Below, piece by piece: positions 22,816 to 34,803 of a stretch of DNA of 64,000 bases. Position numbers and translations under genes: made by a program. How positions within the stretch are numbered: the first letter of the stretch is position 1; every line of letters starts with the position of its first letter. This DNA is from Aporrectodea caliginosa (lineage: Eukaryota; Annelida; Clitellata; Crassiclitellata; Lumbricidae), in NCBI GenBank assembly GCA_020284085.1, contig JACEVL010005024.1, positions 496,001 to 560,000 on the forward strand, written 5' to 3'. The notes below the pieces were generated by a model. It was not told where the DNA came from. It worked only from the letters and a program-made list of their open reading frames with translations, and searched no databases.

Positions 22816-23640
22816 CCCATTGTTCTCAACCTAACAATGACAGTATACATGCATGCGCGTAACTAGCATTACGCAATTACGCAACTGCGTAAAGATTTTA
22901 ACCGCTCTCAACATTTTTAACCATTTAGATTACATTTTGACAATCTAGATTACTATTAGGGGCCTATTCGTTGAATTTCTATTGTGCAGACTTTGTTATT
23001 GTATACGGTCAGAAAACATTTCCCTTCGCGGACATACAAGTAGCCTAGGTCCTTCTATACACTTTGCCCTAGGCCTAGTGAAAGACTCTGCAAATTTCGT
23101 GACACTTCTGAAATTTCTATCACAGACCGACACTAGTTTAAATCATCGTAAGCTAATGTCATCTGGTCCACGCAAAGCCCAGTACACAAGTCCGTTGATT
23201 CAAAATGAGCAGTATACCTGCGTGGCCAGCTCTCCTGCAACCGGCTTAGTAAAGAATATGCTTACTTACCTATTGCCATTATTAATACTAATAATAATAT
23301 AATTAATATTATTAATAATAATAATAATAAAAATATTATTATTATTACTTATTATTATTATTATTAATATTGTCATTATTATTATCACCACGTCTAAAGC
23401 AGAGCGTTTATTAAAAGAGATTCTGAACTCTTTCGAGCGATGCGATAATTATTATCGTATAGACGGTATTTCCGCCCGCCTGATTGTTGATGACGTCATC
23501 GTCATTGACTCGTTGTCCACACAGCTTTCTTGTGGTAGGCTAATAGGTCCTTGGGTCCGAAGATAGCAGATTTGCGATTTTTTGCTATAATTTGCGAATT
23601 TTGGCTGCGTTTCTGCTTGATAAATGAGAGATCATGTTTC

Positions 23641-26600
23641 AACCTTTGAAGAGGCGCTGAAAGATCTCGTCTGTGAAGACTGAAGAGGCGCTGAAAGATC
23701 TCGCCTGTGAAGAGGCGCTGAAAGATCTCGCCTGTGACGAGGCGCTGAAAGATCTCGCCTGTGACGAGGCGCTGAAAGATCTCGCCTGTGAAGAGGTGCT
23801 GAAAGATCTCGTCTGTGAAGAGGTGCTGAAAGATCTCCCCTGTGAAGAGGCGCTGAAAGATCTCGCCTGTGAAGAAGCGCTGAAAGATCTCGCCTGTAAA
23901 GAGGCGCTGAAAGATCTCATCTGTGAAGAGGCGCTGTATGATGTTGCCTTTCTTAAGGCACTGACAGACCTCGCCTGTGAAGAGGGGCTGAATGATCTCG
24001 CCTGTGACGAGGCGCTGAAAGATCTCGTCTGTGACGAGGCGCTGAAAGATCTCGCCTGTGACGAGGCGCTGAAAGATCTCGTCTGAGACGAGGCGCTGAA
24101 AGATCTCGCCTGTGAAGAGGGGCTGAATGATCTCGCCTGGGAAGAAACGCTGAAAGATCTCGCCTGTGAAGAAGCGCTGAAAGATCTCGCCTGTAAAGAG
24201 GCGCTGAAAGATCTCATCTGTGAAGAGGCGCTGTATGATGTTGCCTTTCTTAAGGCACTGACAGACCTCGCCTGTGAAGAGGGGCTGAATGATCTCGCTT
24301 GTGAAGAGGCGCTGAGAGATCTCGCTGTGAAAAAGCGCTGAAAGATCTCGCCTGTGAAGAGGGGCTGAAAGATCTCGCCTGTGAAGAGGCGCTGAAAGAT
24401 CTCGCCCGTGAAGAGGCGCTAATGGATCTCGCCTGTGAAGAGGCGCTGAATGATCTCGCCTGTGATGAGGGTTGAAAAATCTCGTCTGTGAAGAAGCGCT
24501 GAAAGAACTCGCCTGGGAACAGGCGCTAAAAGATCTCGCCTGTGAAGAGGGGCTGAAAGACTTCGCCTCTGAAGAGGGGCTGAAAGATCTCGTCTGTGAA
24601 AAGGTGCTGGATGATGTTGCCTTTCTTAAGGCAGTGATAGATTTCGCCTATGAAGAGGCGCTGAAAGATCTCGTCTATTAAAAGGCGCTGAATGATGTCG
24701 CCTTTCTTAAGGCACAGACCTCGCCTATGAAGAGGCGCTGAAAGACCTCATCTGTGAAGATGCGCTGAAAGATCTCGTCTGCTAGAGCCGCTGGATGATG
24801 TCGCCTTTCTTAAGGCACTGACAGACCTTGCCTCTGAAGAGGGGCTGAAAGATCTCGCCTGGGAAGAAACGCTGAAAGATCTCGCCTGTGAAGAAGCGCT
24901 GAAAGATCTCGCCTGCGAAGAGACCCTGAAAGATCTCGCCTGTGAAGAAGCGCTGAAAGATATCGCCTGGGAAGAGACGCTGGATGATGTCGCGTTTGTT
25001 AAGGCACTGACAGACCTCGCCTATGAAGCGGCGCTGAAATATCTTGCCTGTGAAGAGGCGCTGAAAGATTTCGTCTGTAAAGAGGCGCTGAAAGATTTCG
25101 CCTGTGAAGAAGCGCTAAAAGATTTCGCCTGTGAAGAGGCGCTGAAAGATCTCGTCTATGAAGAGGCGCTGAAAGATCTCGCCTATGTAGAGGCGCTGAA
25201 AGATCTCGCCTGTGAAGAGGCGCTGAAAGATCTCGTCTGTGATGAGGGTTGAAAGATCTCGTCTGTGAAGAAGCGCTGAAAGAACTCGCCTGGGAACAGG
25301 CGCTAAAAGATCTCGCCTGTGAAGAGGCGCTAAAAAGATTTTGCCTGTGAAGAGGCGCTGAAAGATCTCGTCTGTGAAGAGGCGCTGAAAGATCTCGCCT
25401 ATGTAGAGGCGCTGAAAGATCTCGCCTATGAAGAGGCGCTGAATGATCTCGCCTGTGATGAGGGTTGAAAGATCTCGTCTGTGAAGAAGCGCTGAAAGAA
25501 CTCGCCTGGGAACAGGCGCTAAAAGATCTCGCCTGTGAAGAGGCGCTAAAAGATTTTGCCTGTGAAGAGGGGCTGAAAGACTTCGCCTCTGAAGACGGGC
25601 TGAAAGATCTCGTCTGTGAAAAGGTGCTGGATGATGTTGCCTTTCTTAAGGCAGTGATAGATTTCGCCTATGAAGAGGCGCTGAAAGATCTCGTCTATTA
25701 AAAGGCGCTGAATGATGTCGCCTTTCTTAAGGCACAGACCTCGCCTATGAAGAGGCGCTGAAAGACCTCATCTGTGAAGATGCGCTGAAAGATCTCGTCT
25801 GCTAGAGGCGCTGGATGATGTCGCCTTTCTTAAGGCACTGACAGACCTCGCCTCTGAAGAGGGGCTGAAAGATCTCGCCTGGGAAGAAACGCTGAAAGAT
25901 CTCGCCTGTGAAGAAGCGCTGAAAGATCTCGCCTGCGAAGAGGCCCTGAAAGATCTCGCCTGTGAAGAAGCGCTGAAAGATATCGCCTGGGAAGAGACGC
26001 TGGATGATGTCGCGTTTGTTAAGGCACTGACAGACCTCGCCTATGAAGCGTCGCTGAAATATCTTGCCTGTGAAGAGGCGCTGAAAGATTTCGTCTGTAA
26101 AGAGGCGCTGAAAGATTTCGCCTGTGAAGAAGCGCTAAAAGATTTCGCCTGTGAAGAGGCGCTGAAAGATCTCGTCTGTGAAGAGGCTCTAAGAGATCTC
26201 GCCTGTGAAGAGGCTCTAAAAGACCTCATCTGTGAAGAGGCGCTGAAATATCTAGCCTGTGAAGAAGCGCTGAAAGATCTCGCCTGTGAAGAGGTGCTGA
26301 AAGATCTCACCTATGAAGAGGCGCTGAAAGATCTCGTCTGTGAAGAGGCGCTGAAAGATCTCGCCTGTGAAGAAGCGCTGAAAGATTTCGCCTGGGAAGA
26401 GGCGCTGAAAGATCTCGCCTGTGAAGAGGCGCTGAAAGATCTCGCCTGGGAAGAGGCGCTGAAAGATCTCGCCTGTGAAGAGGCTCTAAAAGACCTCATC
26501 TGTGTAGAAGCGCTGAAAGATCTCGCCTGTGAAGAGGCTCTAAAAGACCTCATCTGTGTAGAAGCGCTGAAAGATCTCGCCTGTGAAGAAGCGCTGAAAG

Positions 26601-26716
26601 ATCTCGTCTGTGAAGAGGCCCTGAAAGATCTCGCCTGTGAAGAGGCGCTGAAAGATTTCGTCTGGGAAGAGGCGCTGGATGATGTCGCCTTTCTTAAGGC
26701 ACTGACAGACCTCGAA
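23641..26716. repeat. 27-bp minisatellite array of about 3.1 kb
   Basis: The consensus unit begins GAGGCGCTGAAAGATCTCGC and ends CTGTGAA. It is repeated roughly 110 times with point variants, each unit usually holding the palindrome AGATCT. A longer variant carrying GATGATGTTGCCTTTCTTAA recurs about every 200-400 bases. A segment of about 600 bases (about 24575-25170) is repeated at an offset of 1020 bases (about 25595-26190) with only a few changes. In the plus strand one frame is open (ALKDLACEE per unit, up to 143 codons). In the minus strand all three frames of the consensus are open (RSFSASSQA in one). In-frame stops and frame shifts break every long frame. No splice or start context supports a protein, so I call it satellite DNA. 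Confidence 0.95.
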
Positions 26717-26829
26717 ACTGCGTAATTTTTGGGAAACCTTGGTTATGCCACTGATTACTTGTATTACACAATCATCTGCCAGTTCCTTACATAGATGCCG
26801 CAAGGATGTGAACTTCACAATCAGAGGTT

Positions 26830-27390
26830 AGGCTATGCACTTATGCGCTCCGCATCCTCAGATTTCATGAACTTCCAGCGTGTGCTCTGCAAGAGGTTGC
26901 TCGGGCTACATTGGTTGCAAAACTGACTTACGCCATACCTGCATGGTGGGGTCTCACCAATGCAGAACAACGTTGTAGGCTGGAGAAGGTCCTTGTCAGA
27001 GCTCGGCTCGCTGGTTATCTATCTTTGGACATTCCTGATGTTGAGACGATGGTTACTAAAGCCAAGGATACGCTATCTGCGGTCCAAAGGAGAACAGTTC
27101 ACACGTTCTGCAAGAGCTTTTCCCACCTACTAACAATATATAATGCGACCCCGACTTCATGATTATGTACTTCCCTTTAAGGACAATAGAAATTTTATTC
27201 GTGTCCTTTACCGGAAATTGCGAGTCTTTGTCAAAATGTACCATTTAACACTAAATTCCATCTTTTGAACCTTCCTGTTAACATTAGTTTTATATTTTGA
27301 TTCTATCTTTATTATTCTTTTGAATTAGCTGTAATCAGTTGCGGTGTGTCAGCTGTTTTTTGTGTGCCAATAAACGAATATAATAATAAT
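26830..27390 (+). pseudogene. LINE 3' end (jockey-like) with 3' UTR
   Basis: The plus frame contains VAKLTYAIPAWWGLTNAEQR, the conserved region after the reverse transcriptase in jockey-like LINEs. It is followed by a frame-shifted FKDNRNFIRVLYRK-like tail and a 3' UTR with GTAATCAGTTGCGGTGTGTC and AATAAACGAA. The same UTR recurs at 40738-40866. It begins about 100 bases after the minisatellite. Confidence 0.85.
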
Positions 27391-27684
27391 GTTGGAATAT
27401 CAGTGTTGCTATTCAGCGAACATAGAATGAGCATTAAATTTGCCAGCATGCCCACATTTTCATACAAGACTCGAATATCTTCTTCTTTGCTTCTCCTCCG
27501 TCAGGCCAAGGCCAACGATGAGTCCTCAACTTGTCGTCTCCATAATTCTCTATCCTTGATTTGTTCCTTTGCTTCTGCAATATTCATCTTCATTCTCTCC
27601 AGATCCTCTCGTATATTATCCATCCATGTCTTTTGTTGTCTTCCTCTACTCCTAGTTCCCTCCACATATCCGTGTAAAGCCATC

Positions 27685-27686
<2 letters not shown>

Positions 27687-27740
<54 letters not shown>
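27687..27740. repeat. (AT)n microsatellite
   Basis: Uninterrupted AT dinucleotide run of about 54 bases. Confidence 0.98.
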
Positions 27741-27743
<3 letters not shown>

Positions 27744-27744
27744 C

Positions 27745-29320
27745 CACTGGTCCATCCCAAATAATGACCCACAATTGCCACTGTGAGGACCGACTTTGGG
27801 TCCAGTGAATGTGGTTGTAAACGTATCCTCTTTGGTTCAAAATTACGGGAGTATTATTTACCATCCTAAGTCAATAATTTATGGCCTCCCATGGATCGCG
27901 GTTCTATGCCTGCTAGAGTCCACAAAGGTTGGATTTGCATAGCCCGTGCTTCACCTATACGGCATGCACCGAGTAGGGCACTTTGGGAATAGGTAAACTT
28001 ATGAGCTGCAAAAAAACAAACCCCACCTAAGTTACCACTTCACCAAGCACTCCCCCCCTTTTGTGGGCCTGGAAGGAGGTAACGGGAAGAGGATGAATCG
28101 TGATCATAGGATCTGTGAAAATCAGTTTTCAGTGAAAGACCTTAAGTAGAGATAGCAAGAGGTTTTGGCGAGTTTGTATGACGGATATTTGGCATACATG
28201 TAATTCTGGCGCGGAGGAGCTTGTTCCAGAGAGGCAATTTTAGTGATGAGGTGATGGAAGAATCGGAAGTGTTACAGCGAAAGACGTGCGGATTGAGTGA
28301 AGTGGCTGAAGCGTGCCAACTGGCAGAGATAGGAGGGCTGGGAGGAATGAAGTGTGTGAGTGATAGGACTTTGTACCGACAGGTATTTTAAACCAGTGGA
28401 GTGATTCGAGGACAGGTGCGAAGTGTTAGCGGTTTTAGTGACCATTATTATCATTACAAAATATTTTACGCAGCAACACACAGAAATGCGAATAAGAGAT
28501 GCAGTTAGTCAGCCACCAAGGGATAAGCACTGTAAGCAGTTAGATACCTAGTTGTTTGAAAGAGTTAAAACAGCTACAAGGCGTTGCACAAAGCCCATGA
28601 TGCGCACCAGAGAACTTTGGATGTTTCAAGAAATTCAAGTCTAAGATCCGAGATACATGTAACTGTAAAAAACCGAACATACAAGAGCTGGCTGTGATTT
28701 GTCATGTCTTTTGTAGGATCAGACCTACGATGTATAGCCCTGATATGATAGAAACAAGATTTGCAATGATTTGTTATATGGAGTCAAAGTGAGATTACTG
28801 TTGGAGTGTTCAGAGTTATCTCAGAGGTCTCGATAGGTTCCAACAGTGAACAGCAGTGTCAGCAAGGTCAATGCTGGAATGAAAAAGGAAAGTATGCAGG
28901 CATTGGCACACACCAAACAAAACAGGATTGCCTCAGATTTACCTGCATTTGTGGACAAACCACTAAAGCAGAACCAAGCAATACTGATCAGTAGGTGAAA
29001 AGCAATGTAACACCAAGTACCGTTGGCATGCTGTCGTAAGACGACTCAAGTCATTGGCTATGTGGCGACTGGTGAAGAAATAATGACAAGTGAATAAAAG
29101 GGGGCCGGGAACAGAACCCTTTGGGATATCCAGAGCACAGATCAAGCAGCATAACAAGACAAGAGCACTAAATTCAGTGGAGTAATCTTCACAAGTAAAT
29201 GCAAACATTTTATACAGCAACCATATGGCCTCGACCTCCGTCTTAGTGGACTAGATCAGACATTAACCCAGCAATGGCTTTGCTTTGTCACACCATCGAC
29301 TGATGCCGTGGGCAAGTTTC
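27745..29320. other. Stretch without a recognisable gene
   Basis: No coding or RNA signal recognised. The composition of 28080-28470 (purine-rich, TGGAAGAAT, GGAGGAATG) resembles LINE untranslated sequence but has no diagnostic motif. Confidence 0.4.
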
Positions 29321-29326
29321 TCTTAA

Positions 29327-29398
29327 CCCTTTCCGGTCTAATAAAATTTTTGTGCCTTCCTAAATGTCCCATGGGGTGGGACTGTGGACCGGAAAGGG
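29327..29398. mobile_element. 72-bp TTAA-flanked MITE
   Basis: CCCTTTCCGGTC and its complement GACCGGAAAGGG form the ends, and TTAA flanks both sides (29323-29326 and 29399-29402). TTAA targets and CCC-type ends are the piggyBac pattern. Too small for any gene; it can fold into a hairpin. Confidence 0.75.
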
Positions 29399-30228
29399 TT
29401 AAACAACGTTACATGCAACAAGCACCACTTACTGAAAGCTACCACCAGACCTCCTTCACCACCACAAAGCATCTTTAACAATTAATAGGTTAAAATGACA
29501 AATTAGATCAAATTGGCAACACGAACTTCAGCTGTGTAATTTTAAAACCAGTTATTATTTGCCTGCTAGTTCAAGGAGTAACAGTTGATGCTAAATCCAC
29601 TTCAACCAAAACAACACCATTTTAGACTATTTCACTGGGGGAAATCAAGTTACCTGGTCTTCATTCACTCAGTGAACATTTTAAGTGAAACTACCCAGCT
29701 ACTCATAATAAAGCAGAATACAAGGTGCCTCGATAGAATTTTCTGTCAGACTACGGTACCTTTGTGCAAGCTCAAAATACATTTTTACACCTTTACAATG
29801 TGCAGTCGAATGCAGCATCATAGGCACAATTAAATAACCTGCGGAAGCCTAAGCCTAAGCAACCATGTGCACATACAATATTTCAATACTAGACAAACAT
29901 TTAAGGTAAAATGTTCCTTGTTTTTTTTTAACACAAAATCATACCAAGTTGCAAAATCAAGAAAATGATCTTCAGTGGCGTTTTGAGAATTAAAGTAAAA
30001 ACAGTAAATCTAAAGCACATGTGCTGCAGAAAAGCTGTGCAAGAAACAAATTTCAAATCTTACAGCCTATTACCACTCAAGAAACAACGGATTTGAAAGA
30101 ATTCTCAGTCTAACTAAAGCGTCAACATGTCACAAATCATGGAAAAGTTACGTCCAGAAGACACTTAATCCACTTGCTGCCAACAGCAACAATCGTCACG
30201 TCACAGCTTAGGTTGTCAGCAGCAACAA

Positions 30229-33200
30229 TTACTCCAGTCCCAGAAGCTCAACCTCAAAGATGAGCGTGGCATTTGGTGGAATAGTAAGCAGAAAGTCAAG
30301 GAAAATTATCAAATCTAACATTCACTGATTACTTGTTCAATTAAAGCCCCAATACTGAATATTTCGTCTAAAAACAATTACATTCAAAACCATAGTCAAA
30401 ATAATAGAAACTAAGCCTTCAATGAATAATGAAAACGCAATGTTACGGAATAAATGAAAATACATATTCAAGATTAGCCTCAAGATTATCTACTACCAGA
30501 GAGAACATTTACAAACAGAAAACACTTTTAGCATCTCTGACTGCCAAACACAGATGATCCACACGAGGGCAATTCAGGTTCCAGCAGCGAAAAATAAGTG
30601 TTGTGGAATCTAGCAATTTTCAGCAGAGTTGAAAATGGGTCTTAGTACTGGAATTAAAAATCAGGCAGGTAAGATGTCTTTGTTGGCCTCCCTAAAGTGT
30701 GCCTCTCCCCTCTGCAATCGGTTCTTAACGCAGCAGCAGACTTATTGCCCGTCTGTCGCGATTCGCCAACATCTCTACATTCATGTTTGAACAACTACAT
30801 TGGCTTCCTCTTACTGCCCGCATCCAGTAAAGGTACTTGTCCTCATTTGCTAATCCTACCTAGGTCTTGCCCCTAAATACCTCTGTGACTCAATACATTG
30901 GCCTACCTCAGCTGCTTCCCTTCGCCCGCTCCGCTCTTCGGATCGTCTTGACCTTTTTGTTCCTCGTGTGAGAACGGCCATAGCCCAGTACCGTGCCTTT
31001 GCCTGCATTGGCCCTTCGCTATGGAATCAACTTCCCCTTTGTTCACTCCACCATACTATCCTGGTGGTCCTGCTACATCTTTTCACTATCTCAAAACTTG
31101 TCTTTATTCTCTGAGGACTTTTGTATCGTATCTAAAAATTTGTAGAGTGCCTCTTGCAGCATAGACTATTCAGAGGCGCTTTCAGCGCGAAAGCCCCGAG
31201 GGAAAAGAAACGCCTTAACAGAGCGAGAGGATGCGTGAGAAATCCCAGACATGAGCTTAGCCCGTAGAAGAGGGGGAGGCCATTCCAAGTGGAGGGACCA
31301 GTCACAGCAAATGCCCAGCATTGAGCCAAGGCAGACCTAACACGAGGGACAAAGAGGTCCAGACGGTCAGTAGAGCACACTGGGAGCACCTCTGATTGGC
31401 GTGCACTGTGAGAGGCGCTTTATAAATTTTAAATACAATAAATAATATATAAACACACACACATGATCCATCTGCACAAAAACCAGTTGTAAGTCGGATC
31501 TGGATCTGACTTACGACTGGTTTAGTGCATATGGGTCACATATATACAACATACGCACACGTTTTATCAACAGATGATTATCTATGTCAGATGACTTAAA
31601 CACAGAATAATCAAATCAAGACTCTTCAAGCAACAACTTAGTTAATTTCTTAGATACACTTTTGATTGTGTGCCCTTATTAATTATCATCATCAAAGGCA
31701 CAGTCGTGTGGTGCTGGATACACATATAGCACTAGCAGTTCAAGTGACAGAACCTTGTTTAGTATAACTGCTTAAAGGATATACTCCTCCTGCTCCACTG
31801 GCTCCATAGGCATAGTCCGGCGTACAGGTCAACTTGGCCGTCTCTCCAACACTCATCTGTAAATGTCACCACAATCATACCGTACATAAATCAACATAGA
31901 TCTTAAAGTCACACAAACCACAGAACATTTAACTCTAAGTGAAAATCTGTTTAACACTTAAACGACGAACTAAATTGGTTTTCCATGCATTTTAGTACTC
32001 TCTTGTCGTTAAAAGTGTTAAGTTGCTTCACATTGTAAGATGCAACCAATGTATCCACACTTCATTCTGACCTCAACAACCTAAATGTGCATTCTTTATT
32101 TGCTGAATAGCAACACTGATTTTGCAACATGACCTCTGGCTGTGAAGTTCACATCCTTACGGATTGAGTCCAACTGGCTACAGATACTATACAAATATTA
32201 ACCAGTCAGTGCCTGGTAATAATTTATAATTTGTGAATGTACTTAAAACAATAAACACTACCTCAGGACTATCACTTCACCCTTTGGGAGATAGATGTGT
32301 CAACATAAAATTGTGTTTACCTTTGCAACTCCTTCATCCCAACCTGAAAGATAAGAACAATAAAATTAAACACTTCAAATAGTTCAGCAACAAGTAACCA
32401 GGAAAAGCCAAACAGTTGCTGACAGTGAACCGCATTTTACTGAAAGAACGAAAGTACAGCACTTTCACAAAGTACAGGTTCTGTTCTGACATAGGTGAGA
32501 CACTTATTTCCTCTGCTTATGCCCTTGAGCTGCAATTAACTACTTGCAGTGCATCACAGGACTTGTCATTTAATCCAATTTTATGTCAATACAGTGAAAC
32601 ACCGTAACAAGTGACCAACAAGAGGTACGCAGTCGGAATCGCGCGTTACGTGTGTATGGCTTAACGAGTCTACCAGATAGGTTATAGCAGTAATGTACAT
32701 GCATTGCCTTCCTTTGTACAAGTGTGTAGTTGGCAAATCTCAAAACATCATAATTAGCTTCAAATATTACCTTTGCTCTGCCAAGTACAAATACAAATGC
32801 ATTTCATGCAGAAGAAAAACAAAAAGAAACGGTAAAGGTGCATCCAAGGCTTCTACGAGTCTCAAGTCGCAAATAATAGTCACGATGGACGAGAGAGAGA
32901 AGGGGGCAGAAGAAAAACAAAAAGAAACGGTAAAGGTGCATCCAAGGCTTCTACGAGTCTCAAGTCGCAAATAATAGTCACGATGGACGAGAGAGAGAAG
33001 GGGGCAGACACGCCCACTTCAGCGTTGCATGGAGGCCTAGAAAATGAGAAGGGCTGTCATGTTTATGAGTCGCCAATAATTATTGTCATGGACGACAAGA
33101 GAACAAGAGATAAAAGGGAGTGGACGTATCTGTTGAGGCAATGAATCAAAGACTTCAACGTACCTCGGGAGGGCAGCGACGACTATGTGCAGCCAATAAA

Positions 33201-34803
33201 GTTTGCCAGAGAGAGACAGACAGACAACAAGGGAGTGGCAGTTTTATCTCAACATCTTGCTCACTATTAGCAACATCATTAATCCATATATCATGATGAC
33301 ACCTGAATTGCAAGAATAACCGAGAAACAGGCCTACCTTTGATCACCTGACCCTGTCCAATCCTGAACTTGAAAGGCTTGCCTCGATCCTTGGACGAATC
33401 AAACTTTTTACCATCGGTCAATACACCTGTAAAAATTTTGAACCTATTGAAATTGGTAAATAACAACAAACAGGCAACAATATTAATGAGCATAGAAGAA
33501 ATACTACTGCAAAAAAAACTAAACTCTTTCCCCCGAGTGGGCACCTCTTTGTTTTCAAATGCAGTGACAAACACGGATGAGTCATGACCTGCATTTAATT
33601 TTATTCATATCTAAAGCCCATTCTCGAAAAAAGAAAAGTCTCGTTCTCTTAAGACTTTTCTTTTTTTGAGGGGTCCTTCGCACTGGAAGCGCCTCTGATT
33701 AGGTTGTACTGTGAGAGGCGCTTTATAAGTCCGTAAATAGAATAGAATTCTCATACTAAAAGTGCAATCTTTAGGGCAAAAATGCAACAAAAGCAACTGA
33801 TGTGTTGGGTCCCAACTGTATGACCACGACCTCATACACAGGTCAATAAATTTTCACATTACGATTACAATCACAACAGAGGCAAAACTTTTGTATGCAA
33901 ACGCAGCTGGTGCTTGAGCCCATACATCTACATGGTACATCGTCACAGTTCATCACAATCATTACCTGCTGTGAACTAAAGCTGAATTGGTACTAAGTCG
34001 AGTTCAAACTCCTACTTTGTGCTAATTAATTAATAAAACTAGAAGACATAGTGCTAATAGGAAGTTCCTGAATTTTAAGCTGATAGCATCAACATCTTAC
34101 CTGTGTAGTGTACGACGACAGTTTGTCCACTCTTAGGGTAGGTATGACCTAGAAACAAACAAATCTGCACTAAGTGACAGGCACTAGTAGCACATAAATA
34201 ATTAAGCCAAGTGTAGAAACCACCAATTGATGCACAAGAAAATGTAAAAAATTGGGGAATAACCATTTACACCCACCTCCAACATTGGTTGGAAATCAGC
34301 TTATTCACAGGCACTTAGCAAATAAGCTAAATGCTTGCCCTGTTTAGATATGCTCCGCTGCAGGCGGGCCATGGCAGATTTCTACCGTTTGCCGAACAGA
34401 TTCTTTCCAAAAGTTGAATAAAGAGGAAATAAAATTGCGGCAACGCCATTACAGTGCCACACTGACGCCATCGTCGGCTTCGGTATTTTAAAAATCTGTC
34501 GTTTCTGCGCATTAAAACGTTTGTTTTCAAATCATGTAGTTCAAGACCGAACATTCTAACACTACACGATAACAGCTTTAGACGAGAATCAAGAACCATC
34601 GCCACACAGTTAGAATTTTATACGAAGAATGCTCGCCACTGGACTCTCTTTGGAAGACGGCCGCCATGAATCGCCCTTTCTACCACATTAATCCTACAGA
34701 TTAAATTATCAATGAAACAGATTAAATTATCAATGGAAATATTCGAATTTCGTTGTTATGGCTCACCATCGCCGGGCTTCAGAGTCTCGACATTGACACC
34801 CAT
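30229..34803 (-). CDS. FKBP1A: FK506-binding protein 12 (FKBP1A), complete, six coding exons
   Basis: Cytosolic peptidyl-prolyl cis-trans isomerase that binds FK506/rapamycin and docks on ryanodine and type I TGF-beta receptors. Exons: 34803-34767, 34148-34101, 33426-33337, 32343-32321, 31856-31783, 30283-30229, together 327 nt and 108 residues, the same length as human FKBP12. Signatures in order: [77 protein letters not shown]. The pocket residues Tyr27, Phe37, Asp38, Phe47, Val56, Ile57, Trp60 and Tyr83 (numbered with Met1) are kept. The 80s-loop His of human FKBP12 (GHPG) is Ala here (GAGG). Exon 4 is a 23-nt microexon. The last intron has AT-AC ends of the U12 class. Every junction is phase-consistent. 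Confidence 0.97.
30680..31125 (+). pseudogene. LINE ORF2 tail in FKBP1A last intron (plus copy)
   Basis: Plus frames contain [20 protein letters not shown] then [13 protein letters not shown], preceded by a frame-shifted [11 protein letters not shown]. This is an L2/CR1-type ORF2 terminus with several stops. Confidence 0.8.
31130..31440 (-). pseudogene. LINE ORF2 tail in FKBP1A last intron (minus copy)
   Basis: The minus frame reads [20 protein letters not shown] then [13 protein letters not shown], clearly the same family as the neighbouring plus copy, which meets it tail to tail near 31128. Just outside its head is GAGAGGCGCTTTATAAA at 31410, itself a LINE-type 3' tail on the plus strand. 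Confidence 0.8.
32808..33003. repeat. 98-bp tandem duplication
   Basis: Two adjacent copies starting GCAGAAGAAAAACAAAAAGA (32808 and 32906) appear identical over 98 bases. A diverged third copy follows to about 33118 (TCATGGACGACAAGAGA). It lies in FKBP1A intron 3. Confidence 0.92.
33640..33750 (+). repeat. LINE-type 3' tail
   Basis: CACTGGAAGCGCCTCTGATT is followed by TGAGAGGCGCTTTATAAG and an AGAATAGAAT end. The same arrangement, an inverted GCGCCTCT/AGAGGCGC pair plus a TATAA tail, occurs at about 31390-31440, 35850-35935 and 44955-44990. Confidence 0.6.

Noticed and set aside
22548..22850. 100-codon minus frame with NHSIV repeats
   Set aside because: Product of a 15-bp minisatellite; no independent coding support.
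23487..23510. CRE-type TGACGTCA as a promoter element
   Set aside because: A single palindromic octamer with no nearby gene start; CRE sites of this length occur by chance.
23673..24086. 137-codon plus frame and 192-codon minus frame in the 23.6-26.7 kb repeat as repeat-protein genes
   Set aside because: Openness follows from the 27-base period. Frames break at indels, both strands are open at once, and there is no splice or promoter evidence.
32808..33003. CRISPR-like or regulatory array
   Set aside because: Just a two-copy 98-bp tandem duplication in an intron of an animal gene.
33155..33574. 139-codon minus ORF as a single gene
   Set aside because: Only 33426-33337 is coding (FKBP1A exon 3). 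The rest is intron that happens to be open.
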